Below, one piece after another: positions 1 through 11,702 of a stretch of 64,000 bases of DNA. Position 1 is the first letter of the stretch, and every line of letters starts with the position of its first letter. The DNA lies in the NCBI GenBank assembly GCA_946122785.1, contig CAMGYJ010000006.1, positions 72,479,676 through 72,543,675 on the forward strand, written 5' to 3'. The translations under genes and the position numbers were made by a program. The notes beneath the pieces are model-generated. The model was not told the origin of the DNA. It made no database searches and saw nothing but the letters and a program-made list of their open reading frames with translations. The DNA comes from Linum tenue. Lineage: Eukaryota > Streptophyta > Magnoliopsida > Malpighiales > Linaceae.

Positions 1-440
1 GTTGATCCAACTCCAATTGGACTAGTGGATTCATGAATCAATTCATGAATCCAAATGACAAATTATGGTTTAGTACCTATATTTTATATTTTACATTTTG
101 GTACCTAAAATTTATTTTTATATGAAAAATATCATTGAAAAATTACGTTTTGGTACCTACAACTTTTCACTATTACATTTTAGTACCTAAAATTTTCAAA
201 ATTTAAATAATGATCTAAGGTTTGGATGTCATTTGAATTCATGGATCAATCCACCAATGCATTTGATCCAATCAATGAATCCGCCAATCCCTTGGATCAA
301 ATGAATTTGATACATGGATCTTACAATCTAATGAACCAAACCATGAATCCAATCTATTTGCCACCTCTATTCTTTTACTTACGAATTTTGGATTGCAACA
401 ACAATCTCTTATCTTCTATCTTTTCTTCCTGTATCAGTCA
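1..440. repeat. AT-rich dispersed repeat, MITE-like remnant
   Basis: This stretch repeats the phrases 'GGTACCTAAAATTT' and 'GGATTCATGAATC' several times and resembles the small element in the intron at 10813-11033. I see no terminal repeats or target duplication, and it is cut by the left edge of the window. The short open frame here is low complexity and is not supported as a gene. Confidence 0.35.
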
Positions 441-2745
441 CTGACAATGATTTTGTGGAAGTCGTAGCAAACAGCAAGAACTGATTTCTTTACGATGTAC
501 ATCTTCTTAATTCTTCTCCTCCTTGATATTTCCATTTGAGATAGTTAGGGTTTTCGGGTTTCTTCCTTGGCTGTCCAATTGATTCTCCTTCTCGTTATAG
601 TGACCAGGGTTTTCAACTCTCAGACGGTTTTTGTACCTATTTCCTTATTTTGTTGTAGTTGGGGGTTTTGCGTATTTTTCATGCCCAATCAATTGATTCT
701 CTTCTCATTTTTTCTGCTCGTAGTGCTAATCCTTGTTTGTTGTTTTGGAAAATGACTTTAGCAAAACAGCCCAATCCAACAAAACAACAATTTGTAGCTT
801 ATGGCACTATTCTTATATGTATTGTGCCCGAGTTTCTCAATGTTTTCTGATTTCATTTTAACATAATATTTTACATTTCTACAACCCACATAAGTGTCAT
901 CGTTTTAGTTCTTCTCTTCCTTGTTATTTTCTCTTTCAGATAGTTATGGTTTTTGCATTTCTTTCTTAGTCGGCCAATTGATTCTCCTTCTTATTATAGT
1001 GGCCAAAGTTTTTAGCTCTCTAACGACTTTTGGTACTATTTTTTTCTTTTGTAGTAGTTGAGGTTTTGCTTTTATTTCGTGCCTAGTCAATTGAGTATAA
1101 ATAATGAATAAATTATTTAAATGAAATTATAAAACCCACACATAATTAATATCACGTAAAACAATTTTTGTCCTTCACTCTACTCTATTGTGAATTTTGA
1201 CTCCACTTTTCCCCCTCCTTGCTCCATATGGTCTAATGAAGGGATTTTTTTTTGTCTTCGAAATATTTACATACTTACTCCTCCAATTCATTTCATCACC
1301 ATTATGCCCCTTTCAAATCAAACTCTCCCAACTCTATTTTCTTTTTTGCCTCCAACCCCAACGGAGAAATGGAGGCACTATATGTACCAGGTTTCCCCAT
1401 TAAAAATTCTACATTTGAGGACCCATATTCTATATTTGAGAAGATTAGGCATTTCCTTATTTCCCTTTCTTCTAACACGAACAACTAACTGGATGTTCAT
1501 TTCATTCCTTTGGACTCGACCACTTAGTACTGAAGATAGGCATTAGGCATTAACTTTCATCAGTATGCTTTTGGTGTGCTTAGAAGTCTACCATGTGATT
1601 GTAGTATCATATATAGGGTCTAAACAGATTCAAATCATTCTAGTTTCGGTTGTAACCACACCAACATCACATCTGAGAAAATTGCTGCACGAAAAATAAT
1701 CGCACAAAAAATTTTCATGTTGGTCATTTCACCTCCAGGCTCCAACTCATATGCTTTCTTTCCCTGTCCCATAGAAAACACTGCGACATTTGCATCCTAT
1801 ATATTGTAAGGACCAGCCCTCCACTTTTCCATCTCCAACGCATTGCTTTCTTTCTTTGTCTCATAGAAAACACTGCGGCCTTCGCAAAAAGGCAACATAG
1901 CTTGCCATAGACGAAGAATCGACATAGCATAAACAACACCAGCGGATATGGGATCGTGGTAACAAACTCACCAATTAAAAATGATATATTGACAAAGATA
2001 GATAGACCACAAATCTTGATCCTAGAAAATTTCTCTTTCGAAAATGAACAATTCTAAGAGATGAATACAAATACCATCAATCCGAGTTTGAATGAGCGAT
2101 ATCAACTATATATTGCTCGGGGGAGGGGGGGAGGGGGTGATGAAAAAATTGTGGGTAGAGAGAGGGGGGGAGTGGAAAGAGGGTTTGCAAGACGCCCATC
2201 ATTTTCCTCTATAGCAGGGGAAGACGTGGGCAGTAGCGCCTCCCCTTTTTTAATTAAAAATCGAAAAGGTAAAAATAATAAATACGTTTACTAATTCACA
2301 ATAAATACAAACGTTATGTTCCTATCAGGTGCTGTATTCAACATTAGTATCGGAAAGTGAATGACTATTCACGAGTGTGAGGCAAACTAAGATTATAAAT
2401 GATACTCATCCACCACCCTGTCCAATCTCCAATGCCTTGAAACAAGCGGTCAGTGGGAATAAATTATATTATAATAATAACTATTTTAAAAAACCTTTAA
2501 TTTCCTTGAAACCCAGTGGGAAAACACTATTTTCGAAAAAGAACCACTCCGCACAAGTGTTCTTCATTTTAGTTCTTCTCCTTGCTATTTTCTCTTTGGA
2601 ATAGTTAGGTTTTTTGCATTTCTTTCTTAGTCGGCCAATTGATTCTCCTTCTCGTTATAGTGGCAAAGTTTTTAGTTCTCCAACGTCTTTTGGTAATATT
2701 TCCTTCTTTTCTAGTAGTTGGGATTTTTGCATTTCTTTCATGCCC
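441..2745. other. Gene-free spacer made of diverged repeat copies
   Basis: No coding region is supported. A T-rich module recognisable by 'GATAGTTAGG', 'CCAATTGATTCTCCTTCTCG' and 'TTTTGGTACTATT' occurs near 500-780, 900-1110, 2560-2760, 3130-3370 and 3670-3880, with increasing divergence. The block at about 1970-2570 reappears at about 5000-5455. Short open frames follow the repeat and carry no recognisable domain. Confidence 0.5.
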
Positions 2746-2747
2746 AA

Positions 2748-2901
2748 CCAATTGATTCTTTTCTCGTTTTTGTTTGCTTATGATGCTAAGATCCTATTTA
2801 GTATAATTTTGTTTAACTTTTCTACCAATTGATTCTTTTCTCGTTTTTGTTTGCTTATGATGTTAAGATCCTATTTAGTATAATTTTGTTTCACTTTTCT
2901 A
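2748..2901. repeat. 77-bp tandem duplication
   Basis: Two adjacent copies, 2748-2824 and 2825-2901, both start with CCAATTGATTCTTTTCTCG and differ by only a few bases. They sit directly in front of the larger 533-bp tandem duplication. Confidence 0.75.
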
Positions 2902-3955
2902 TTGCCAACTAAAAAATGTAAAAATCGAGAAAGAAAACATGTTTACTATGAATTTTTGTGTTGTCTTGAAAATAGACTTTAGCGACACAGACCAATCCTA
3001 CGAAATAACAATTTGTAACTTCATTTGTGATTATTATATGGGTTGTAAGCAGATTTTTAATTGGTTTGGAGTTAGATTTCGCTATGTCAAAACAATTTAC
3101 TCTTGTTTTTACAATCCACATAAGTGTGCATCGTCATGATTCCTCTCCTCGTTGCTATTTTCTTTTCGAGATAGTTAGGTTTTTCGTGTTTCTTTCATGG
3201 ACGACCAATTAATTCTCGTTATTAATTAGTGGTAGGGTTTTCATCTCGCTTACGTCTTTTGGTACTATTACCTTCTTTTTTATTATTTGAGATTTCGTGT
3301 TTCTTTCATTCCCCAGTTAATTGCTTCTTTTTTCATTTTTGTCTGCTAGTGCTGCTAAGGCCTCGTTTAGTATCATGTACGTAATTTTGTAGTTATCAAA
3401 AACATCAAACACCTTTGCTTGTTTCACTTTTCTATTGCCAACTAAAAAATGTAAAAATCGAGAAAGAAAAACATGTTTACTATGAATTTTTGTGTTGTTT
3501 TGAAAATAGACTTTAGTGACACAGGCCAATCCTACGAAATAACAATTTGTAACTTCATATGTGATTATTCTATGGGTTGTAACTTGTAAGTAGATTTTTA
3601 AGTGGTTTAGAGTCAGATTTTGCTATGTCAAACCAATTTACACTTGTTTTTACAATCCACATAAGTGTGCATCGTCATGATTCTTCTCCTCCTTGCTATT
3701 TTCTTTTCGAGATAGTTAGGTTTTTCGCGTTTCTTTCATGGACGACCAATTAATTCTCGTTATTAGTGGTAGGGTTTTCATCTCTCATACGTCTTTTGGT
3801 ACTATTACCTTCTTTTTTATTAGTTGAGATTTCGTGTTTCTTTCATTCCCCGGTTAATTGCTTCTTTTTTCATTTTTGTCTACTAGAGCTGCTAAGGCCT
3901 CGTTTAGTATCATGTAAGTATTTTAGTAGTTATCGAAAACATCGAACACCCTTGT
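2888..3955. repeat. 533-bp direct tandem duplication
   Basis: Units 2888-3420 and 3421-3955 both open with GTTTCACTTTTCTATTGCC and run in parallel, through the 'CATAAGTGTGCATCGTCATGATTC' region, to 'AACATC(A/G)AACACC'. They differ by scattered substitutions and small indels, such as a TTAA present only in unit 1. The high similarity points to a local duplication more recent than the surrounding repeat copies. Confidence 0.75.
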
Positions 3956-4133
3956 TTGAAGTTTGTTCAAAGAGGTGCGGACCGTGTTTGTTCAATCGTT
4001 TGTTAAGATGTCAAAAGGTGCAAAATCAATTCTTTTTTCTCTACTTTTCTCGCTGGGAAAATTGCTGGATATGCAGTCTATGTCCACCGATAAAAGATCC
4101 CTAGTCAGAGATGATGAAATGATGCTGGCTTTC

Positions 4134-4241
4134 CATCGCGTGGTCCTCGGTCTGGTCATCCATCGCCTAGTCCTCGGCCTGGTCATCCATCAAGTGATCC
4201 TCGGCCTAGTCCTCCGCCGCCTAGTCCTCGACGTGGGACTG
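4134..4241. repeat. 27-bp minisatellite, four units
   Basis: The units are 4134-4160, 4161-4187, 4188-4214 and 4215-4241, with the core 'CCTAGTCCTCGGCCTGGTC'. The tract is unusually GC-rich for this region. In one frame it gives a Pro/Ser/Arg-rich string followed, after a single stop, by a Gln/Glu-rich stretch to about 4400, so it may be a relic of a proline-rich coding segment. Confidence 0.7.
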
Positions 4242-6570
4242 GACCTGCTGATCGGCTGCAACAAGCTCCTGCAGTGGAGCAGGGAGGGCAGCTGCAAGAA
4301 GATTAACAGAGAGATAATCAGAAGCGAGAACAATATACTACAGTGCAAAACGTCGACGAATACATATCTCGATTAAGGAAAACATCAAACACGTTATGCT
4401 TAAACTAATTAATGGCTTACCAGCAGAATGAACGGCATCGCTTAGATTTCTTGAAAATACAAAAAGAAGGTATTAGAATCACCGGAAATCGAAAAGAAAG
4501 GGAAGAGAAAGGGACGATGAGTCTTACTGTGAGTAAGGGAGCTCAAAAGTAAAATGGGGTTGGTTGCGTGATGGTAGGGGTATTCAGACGGAAGAATGCT
4601 AACAATCTCTTTTTATTGGCGACATAATATAGGGTTTTGGCAAGTTAGGGTTTTGGCATTCATAATGTTAGGCTTTTACGGAGCTTGCTCCCGGATAAGA
4701 AGAAATTGAAGACCTAGCCAAAACAATTGTAGGTGGGCTTGGGCCTTTCCTTAGCGTTAGGATTGGATCTGAAAAGGTGAAAACTTAAGGCCGCCGGCTG
4801 CAGCCCAGCCCAAATAGTTGTGGGTGGGCTTTTGACATTCCCTAGGGTTATGGTTGGGCGCCCCGCTCCGGCGAACAACTCTCATCGCTACCACCATCCA
4901 TCTTGATGTTTAATCCTATGAGAAGGTCCTGCCGTAAACAGAAAATATACAAAGCATAAACGAAATTCCACAAAGCACAGCCTGCCAGAAAGACACCAAT
5001 TGCTAATGAAAAATTGCCAAAGATAGTAGAACACAAACCTTGATGCAATATCTAGGGATTGAAAAAATTTGCCAAAGAGATTGAACCATGACCATCGGGG
5101 GATTGAAAATTGTGAGGATGGAGAGAGAGAGAGAGAGGGAGAGAGAATAAACGAATGAAAATAGAGTTCAGTCATTTTCCTTTTTAATTGAATATCGAAA
5201 ATGTAACAATATGAAATGCTATTATTAATTCACAATAAATAATTATATACGTTATTATGTTGTGTCCACCAGACCACCACTACTATTGGGGAAACCAACG
5301 GCTCCACCACCCAACCCAATCTTCAATGCGCGGCCGGTGAAAATAAATTATATAATAAATATTAATAATTATTTTGAAACCCTCTAGTTGCCTTGAGACC
5401 CGGTGCAAAAATACCATTTTCGAAAAGTCCCACTCCGCACACTGCTCAAAGCCCTTGAAACCGACGAGATTTTTGCTTTCATTTGAACTAGTGTAAAGCC
5501 CGGCCCATTGGCTGGGTAGCGTTCTCATATCATTATGTCAATTGTTGGTAATTGTCTCGTTAGCTAGAATTATTATAAATTCTTATTTTCTTTTGCTTTC
5601 TTTTACCCCCCCCCAAAAAACCTACCCTGCCCTCTTACTTACTTAAATAATTTTATTTCTTTTTCTTAAGCCGCTAGAAATAAAAAGCAAATTCAACGGG
5701 CTAAGTTAGAGAGTTGGAGCAACAATAAACAATCACATCAACAATTTTCTTCACATCCCACATACAAAATATAGTGAAAACAATGAGTGAAATCTCAGAG
5801 CTCAAGGCAAAGGTCTAAAGTCTGGTCTATGGGCTTCTAAGTCCAGTCCAGGTGGTCCATGATTAAATATCGACCCCATTGGCAAATAGTCAAAATTGCA
5901 GTGGGTGGTTGATTGATGTGGGTGGATTGCATATTATAAATTTCATACTTGCACTTACTCGGGTATGCGGATTGCGGGTCACATGAATTACCTGCAGTAT
6001 ATTTTTACATAACGAAAATTATTTCTTGTTTATACTATCGAATATTCATTATATTTTCTAATCACACTACACACTAGTCATCGGCCAACTGCAAGTCTTA
6101 CCAAAAGCGTCGATGACAACCCACTAGCTCTTTCCAGGACAATAATTGACTAATTAATTTTTTAATAAATAAACAGGTTGCAACATGCTTAAGGGAAAAA
6201 CCATGGTTAAGGGAAAAAGAGTGCAGCGCGTATATGCTCCCCCTCATGACAACATCAAAATGTAGTTTTGTGAACATAACTTTCAAATATAGTCATGGTA
6301 AGTTTCTTAGTGAACAAATCTTCTAGATTGTCACTTTATGCATGATCTATTATGACCATTTTCTTCAAACATGATGTTCACGATCATTTTCTATGAAATT
6401 AGTCCACAACCTTAGGTCATTTAGACGTGTTGAATCACAAATTTTAACCAAAAAAATTCATAACATGTCTCATGAATGCTAACCATTGTGCATGATCTGA
6501 TGATACAACATTTTTTATTTGTTTAGAATCTCCATGAGATAGTTGTACGACCAAATAACTCATTTTTAAT
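4242..6570. other. Gene-free spacer with duplicated block
   Basis: No gene is supported. The interval at about 5000-5455 repeats the block at about 1970-2570: the same order of 'TTCACAATAAATA', 'CAATCTTCAATGC', 'ATTTTCGAAAA' and 'CCACTCCGCACA'. A (GA)n tract lies at 5121-5146. The stretch at 5895-6085 is a second copy of the dispersed sequence that flanks the hAT insertions at 21604-21775 and 29049-29075. Confidence 0.45.
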
Positions 6571-6582
6571 AATCATTGGATC

Positions 6583-8075
6583 TGTTGAGATTTTATAAAA
6601 GTGAATAATCGTCATACGAATCGTGTTGATCATATACTTGAGATTTCATATTATTCACACTCCCCATGTGATGTGTGCCTATAAATAGATGATATCCTTG
6701 TACTAAGGAACACATGAATAAGAAAGCTCTATTCCCTCTCTCTTCTTGTGTCCTACTTTTACTCTTGTGTCTATTGCTCTTCCTTGCTATTTTATAATAC
6801 GTTATCTGGACGAAACTCTGCCAAAGTCATGGTTGGTCATTTTCTCTTTACATTATCAAATATACTTGAGTAAGCTCACAACATGATCAAGGTATGCAAA
6901 TTTTCATGTCATTTCTTGTTAGTATGTTTATCTATCTCATTGTCTTTGAGAGATTATTTGATCTTGTTATTTGTTCATATTATTTTATGAACTTATCTTA
7001 TATATATACCGATCTTGTATCATAGAGTTTGTGTTTGGACATTATTAGATAATGAAAATTGCTCCTGTAGTAGCAAAAATAGTATGGGTTGACTTATTGA
7101 TTACTACATTTGACATATAAAGAAATGATTATAAATGAGGATGACACAATAATTCATGTAGCAATGTGTGATGAAACTTCGTGTGTCGAAATGTGTAATG
7201 AAACACATATATGATGATGATGTTGTTGTTGTTATTATTATTATTATTATTATTTTGTATGCTTTTGTATAGAATGAATATTCACAAAAGTCAATACTGG
7301 TATTATATCATATATTATGAAAGTAAGGAAAAGCTATGGAAGATATTGTGTTTTGTTACTTGAAGTAACTAAACAATATATTGATGATAAAATAGTGTGA
7401 AAATATTCTTATCACTATGGATATGTGCTCAAAATAATTCACCAAATCGGAAAGTGCATAATGGTCAAAATGTAGTACAAGAGTATGTGAGTGCTCCAGA
7501 AGAGTTAATGTTTTGAGCCGTGAAGGAACTAAACTGTCAGTTGAAAATGCATTACATAATTATGAAGATATTCCCAGAAATGGATATCATAATTGATATT
7601 GCATCAGAAATGTGTTCTAAAAGAACATATACTTAACTGGAGAAATTTGTACTACATGTATATTAGTACATATGAAAGTGTAAACTAGAAGTTTACAAGA
7701 TCGGATAACTATTATTTAGGTATGTCTGGTCATACCATCCCGGATACAGATGCGAAAAATGATTGATATATCATAAGGAAATTAAGTGAGAGTTTAGAGA
7801 ATTCATCAATCAAATGATTGATTTTGTGATACATGCTCTCGAGGAGAATATACTCACTTGTGAAAATCATTGAATCTGTTGAGATTTTATAAAAGTGTAT
7901 GCACAAAAATACATTCATCGTGCTGATAACGTGTTATAAAATAGCAAGGAAGAGCAATAGACACAAGAGTAAAAGTAGGAAACTAGAAGAGAGGGGGAAT
8001 AGAGCTTTCTTATTCATGTGTTTTTTTAGTACAAGGATGTCATCTATTTATAGGCACACATCACAAAACCTCTAC
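6583..8075 (+). mobile_element. Decayed Ty1/Copia remnant with an inverted LTR copy
   Basis: An LTR-like segment runs from TGTTGAGATTTTATAAAAG at 6583 to about 6812 and ends in TATTTTATAATACGTTATC, the usual LTR-end and primer-binding-site wording of a common plant Copia group. The interior has only broken, stop-ridden traces, such as a degraded 'LGHPG'-like stretch near 7730. At 7877 a second LTR start appears, but after about 40 bp it switches into the reverse complement of the LTR (7928-8072 pairs with about 6670-6815). The result is an inverted pair around a degraded core. No target duplication was found. Confidence 0.6.
7211..7256. repeat. Trinucleotide microsatellite (GAT/GTT/ATT)n
   Basis: Consecutive GAT, GTT and ATT triplet runs lie inside the decayed Copia remnant. 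Confidence 0.85.
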
Positions 8076-9121
8076 ATTCTTATAATTAATATACATGAAT
8101 GTGAGAATGAATGTGAAATGGGGTGGGGAGTTACATGTAACACCCAATTGTACATTTAATGTGGTGGTCATCCATATAAATATTTACATAATACGTCAAA
8201 ATGTAGGGTTTCATTTAGTTATTATACTCACCCGCTACAAAAATTAATAATGTTCATATGGTCTCGACTCTCGGATAAAGTTTTTAGTTGAAGACAATGT
8301 ACAAACTTTGACATTCATGATCTTTTGGTGATGATTTCTTGGTTAATGCATTCCAATTTAGCTAGCTTGTGGACTTTTACTTTTATGATTGGGTTTTAAT
8401 AATAAAAACATTGCTCCTTCGCTTACATAAAAACTAAATTGGATAGTTTTTCTTATATGAATGTTGGACGTTTTTCAAAATGAAGCACACAAAAATTTAT
8501 TTGACTTCATATGCACCTCATTATTGATTCTTGCTAGAGATTTCTTGAATTCTCTACCTATTCTTCTCCTAAGTATCTTCCAAGTAAATTGGAAGTCTCT
8601 TATAGCAAAACTTTGATAATAGCCATAATAGTTCCAACACTATGTAGCACCTACATATCATATTTGGTTAGTATGTAAGAATTTTGTTCAATGACTTCTT
8701 CCTATATCTTCATGGGTTAATGTTTTTTTTTTAATGAAAAATTCGACCTAATATCACTGCTTAGGATGCGTAAAAAGTTTGTGGAATTGTGGTGGTTCGA
8801 GAAACATAGTTTCCAAAATTACGATTGATTTGGGAGAAAAAAATATTGTAAAGAGTGACGAATGGCAACGACTATAGTATTTTTGACGGTACATGTGCAT
8901 AAACTTTTGAACCTTATATATAAGGTAAATAAATTATAGTCAGTGACTCCATCCTTCACTTTAACTAAAATATTGGCTGGTTCCTTTTTATCATGAAAAT
9001 TTTAAGTAGGAGTTGAAAAGAAAGATCATTTCCCCCCTCAAAGGCAAATTCTGCAATTCGTATCCCCATTGTCAGCGTGACATGGTAAATGGAGATGCGA
9101 GTTTCGGCTTGGAGGGAATAA
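8076..9121. other. Gene-free AT-rich spacer
   Basis: I see no supported gene, RNA or intact element here. Parts of 8230-8720 read like very degraded retrotransposon sequence on the minus strand, but no motif is firm enough to call. Confidence 0.4.
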
Positions 9122-9130
9122 AAAGAAAAA

Positions 9131-9871
9131 GGGTTAATACCTTATTTTGGCCCGAATTATGACCATATAATCAACTTTGGCCAGTGGTTTCAGAAATTAA
9201 CATCCTGGCCTCAACTATGCAACATATAGACTCAATTGGCCCGACACATAGTTTGACCGTCAATTTGGACGGTCAACTCCGTTGACCGTTAGTCAACACG
9301 CCATGTCATTGCCTAGTCAGCCTAAAAATCATTAAAAAAATTATTTATTATCAAATTAACCAAAAATAAATTATAAAAAACATAAAATAAATTTATTTTT
9401 TTATTTTAGGATAATTTGAAAATGATAAATTATATAAATTAACCAAAAATTATCAAATTATTTTATATTTTTAAAACTTCCCAAAAAAATATAATTTATA
9501 TAATAATTTTTAAATTTATGAAATTTAATTTGATAATTTTGGTTAATTTATAAAATTTAGCATTTTCAAATATCCCAAAGAAAATTATTTTATATTTTTA
9601 GAATTTTATTTTTTGGTTAATTGAAAAATGATAAATAATAGAAATTAGAAAAATAGTTTGAATTTTTTAATGATTTATATGCTAACTAGGCATTGACATG
9701 ACATGTTGACTAACGGTCAACAGAGTTGACCGTCCAAATTGACAGTCAAACTATGTGTCGTGCCAATTGAGTCTATATGCTGCATAGTTGAGGCCAGGAT
9801 GTTAATTTCTGAAACCACTGGCCAAAGTTGATTATATGGTTATAGTTCGGGCCAAAATAAGGTATTAACCC
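9131..9871. mobile_element. Mutator-type foldback MITE, long TIRs, 9-bp TSD
   Basis: The 741-bp element starts GGGTTAATACCTTATTTTGG and ends with its inverse. The two terminal inverted repeats, about 9131-9320 and 9680-9871, pair over roughly 190 bp with about 95% identity by eye. The flanks carry a perfect 9-bp duplication, AAAGAAAAA, at 9122-9130 and 9872-9880. Nine-bp duplications and very long inverted ends are typical of Mutator-like elements. The AT-rich centre has no coding capacity, so the element is non-autonomous. Confidence 0.9.
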
Positions 9872-10146
9872 AAAGAAAAAAGACAATTTCATTGGTTATC
9901 GACGTAGTCGTTTTAGATGGATGGAAGATGGAATGGATGTAACATATGTATTCTACCGGATGAAAAATTAAGATAGCATTTTCCTAGAGCTCTCTTGTTT
10001 TTTTAATTTTAATTTATCATTATTTAGCAATTTTAGAGTACACTTTCGTCTGGAAAAAAGTGGTACTTGCAAATCTCTATATCAAAGTAGGGATTCCGGT
10101 AATTTCATGAGAAACACAAAAATATCTATCGCTTTCTTCTATATAC

Positions 10147-11582
10147 CTAATTTTTGTTGAATATCTGGATTTCTTTCCACCGCGACTCCATATAGCTGGA
10201 CATATCCTTCTGAGCGTAAACTCCACACTTGAAGTAATGAGAGCTCCCTCCATGATCCGCTCCTTCATAAACAAGAGCTCCGTCAACGTGAACGAAAACT
10301 TTCCCGGCTCCGACGTCGTGAATCACGTTCAGCCTAAACCATCTGTCGGAGATGCCGGGCACGATGACGGTGCTGTAGGCGGTGAGGTTACCGCCGTGAA
10401 CTCGAACGGCCAGGGTCGTCGACTGATTGCTAGCTCCGAACACTTGCGTTATGCAGACGCCGGAAGTGCCGCTCGGCACGTATGCTTGTCCTTCAAACTG
10501 CCACACTCCCGACGAGTAATCGTGTCCCTGCAATATGACGACGCGCTCGCGCGGTGTTAGTAAATGGTATATATATATGATGAGTTATTGGCATCAGATG
10601 GTTGTTGATATGGTATCGGAGTCTTCGAGTTATCGAGAGAGGTCTTGTGTTGGAAGATTGGAATTTCCTATCCCATCTGCTAATTTGTTAAGCATATGGT
10701 ATCCCGCGACCCGTGTGAATTTACTTCAGACCGATATATGAGTCGGTTTTCGTTTGAAAAAGAGTGTATTATTGGTAAATGGTATATAGTAAGAGGGTGG
10801 CAAACTGATAGGATTGGTGGATTGATTCATGAATGCAAATGACGCTCAAATTTTGGACAATTATACCAATTTTGAAAATTTTAGGTACTAAAAATGTCGT
10901 AATGAAAAAAAATTCACACTCAAAACTTAATTTCCAAGATATTTTTAGTCTGAAACATAAATTTTCAGGTGTCAAAATGCAAAATATGAAAAGACTAGGT
11001 GCTAAACTGCAATTTGTTATCAATCCACCAAATCACAATCCATGTATTCACCAATTCAATTCGATTTGCAGATCAAATAGATTCAACTCGAATGGATTGG
11101 ATTAAATTGGATATTATAGTGTGAATGGATTGGATCGTTGGATTTGAGTACTCTAGTTGAGACACCTTTATTATATGATTTATAATTGAACATCTTTCGA
11201 CAACTCGAATTATTGGGATCAAAATCATTTTCTACCGCTAAAAGAACAAGAAGGCAGAGATAGATATATGCTCTGTTTTTTTTTTTTTTTTTTTGGGGCT
11301 TACAAGTATGCGAATTTCGGTGCGTGGCCTGGTGGGGCTGCCAATTTTGAGCGGCTTGTCCGTTGAGAAAACCCTAAGCGTATGAACGCCATTTTCGAAG
11401 CTGTAACGCTCCTCCTTCTTCAGATCGTACGGCCACTGAACCTTCATATCTGATGCCGTGAGTGGAAGCGCGACGAACCCTTCCGTGGGATCAGCCATTA
11501 CCAACAGCGAGGAAGACAGCAGCAGCTGATGAACAAATACCATCATTGCGACAGCTTTGACGTGGGAAAGTAGAGAAGCCAT
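10147..11582 (-). CDS. Citrate-binding-like protein (alginate lyase 2 fold), copy A
   Basis: Exons are 11304-11582 and 10147-10527, joined in phase 0 by a GT-AG intron of 776 bp; the product is 219 aa. The ATG at 11582 is preferred over upstream frame because it begins a typical secretory signal peptide (residues 1 to about 29, hydrophobic LLLSSSLLVMA) followed by the family start DPTEGF. The body matches the Hevea latex citrate-binding protein family (PF08787): RTEIRI at 87-92, DRWFRLNVIHDV at 154-165, YFKCGVYAQ at 191-199, SRWKEIQI near the end. In bacterial PL7 lyases the active site includes Q(I/V)H; here residues 121-123 are QVF, so the catalytic His is missing and a binding rather than lyase role is likely. 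It is the first of three same-strand tandem copies. Family assignment is firm; the ligand is inferred. Confidence 0.9.
10813..11033. mobile_element. Small MITE-like element in the intron of copy A
   Basis: The ends ATTGGTGGATTGAT and ATCAATCCACCAAAT form short inverted repeats around an AT-rich interior with 'TTTTAGGTACTAAAA'-type wording. Similar sequence occurs at 1-440. No clear target duplication is visible, so the class is open. Confidence 0.4.
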
Positions 11583-11702
11583 GGCCTTCTGTAAACTACT
11601 AAGAGACGGGAACAGAGAGCTTTTGAAAAGGGTAAACTGATTGAGCAACTTGACAATCACTGCTTGAGAAATGAATGAATGAATGAATAAATAAAGCTCC
11701 AT

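Noticed and set aside
3963..4376. 137-codon open frame over the 27-bp minisatellite
   Set aside because: Its middle is the repeat read in a hydrophobic frame; no recognisable domain, no splice or start context, and no support from neighbours.
10237..10560. 107-codon plus-strand open frame
   Set aside because: It is antisense to exon 2 of citrate-binding copy A and has no domain of its own. The similar frames at 13566-14096 and 16701-17024 are antisense shadows of copies B and C.
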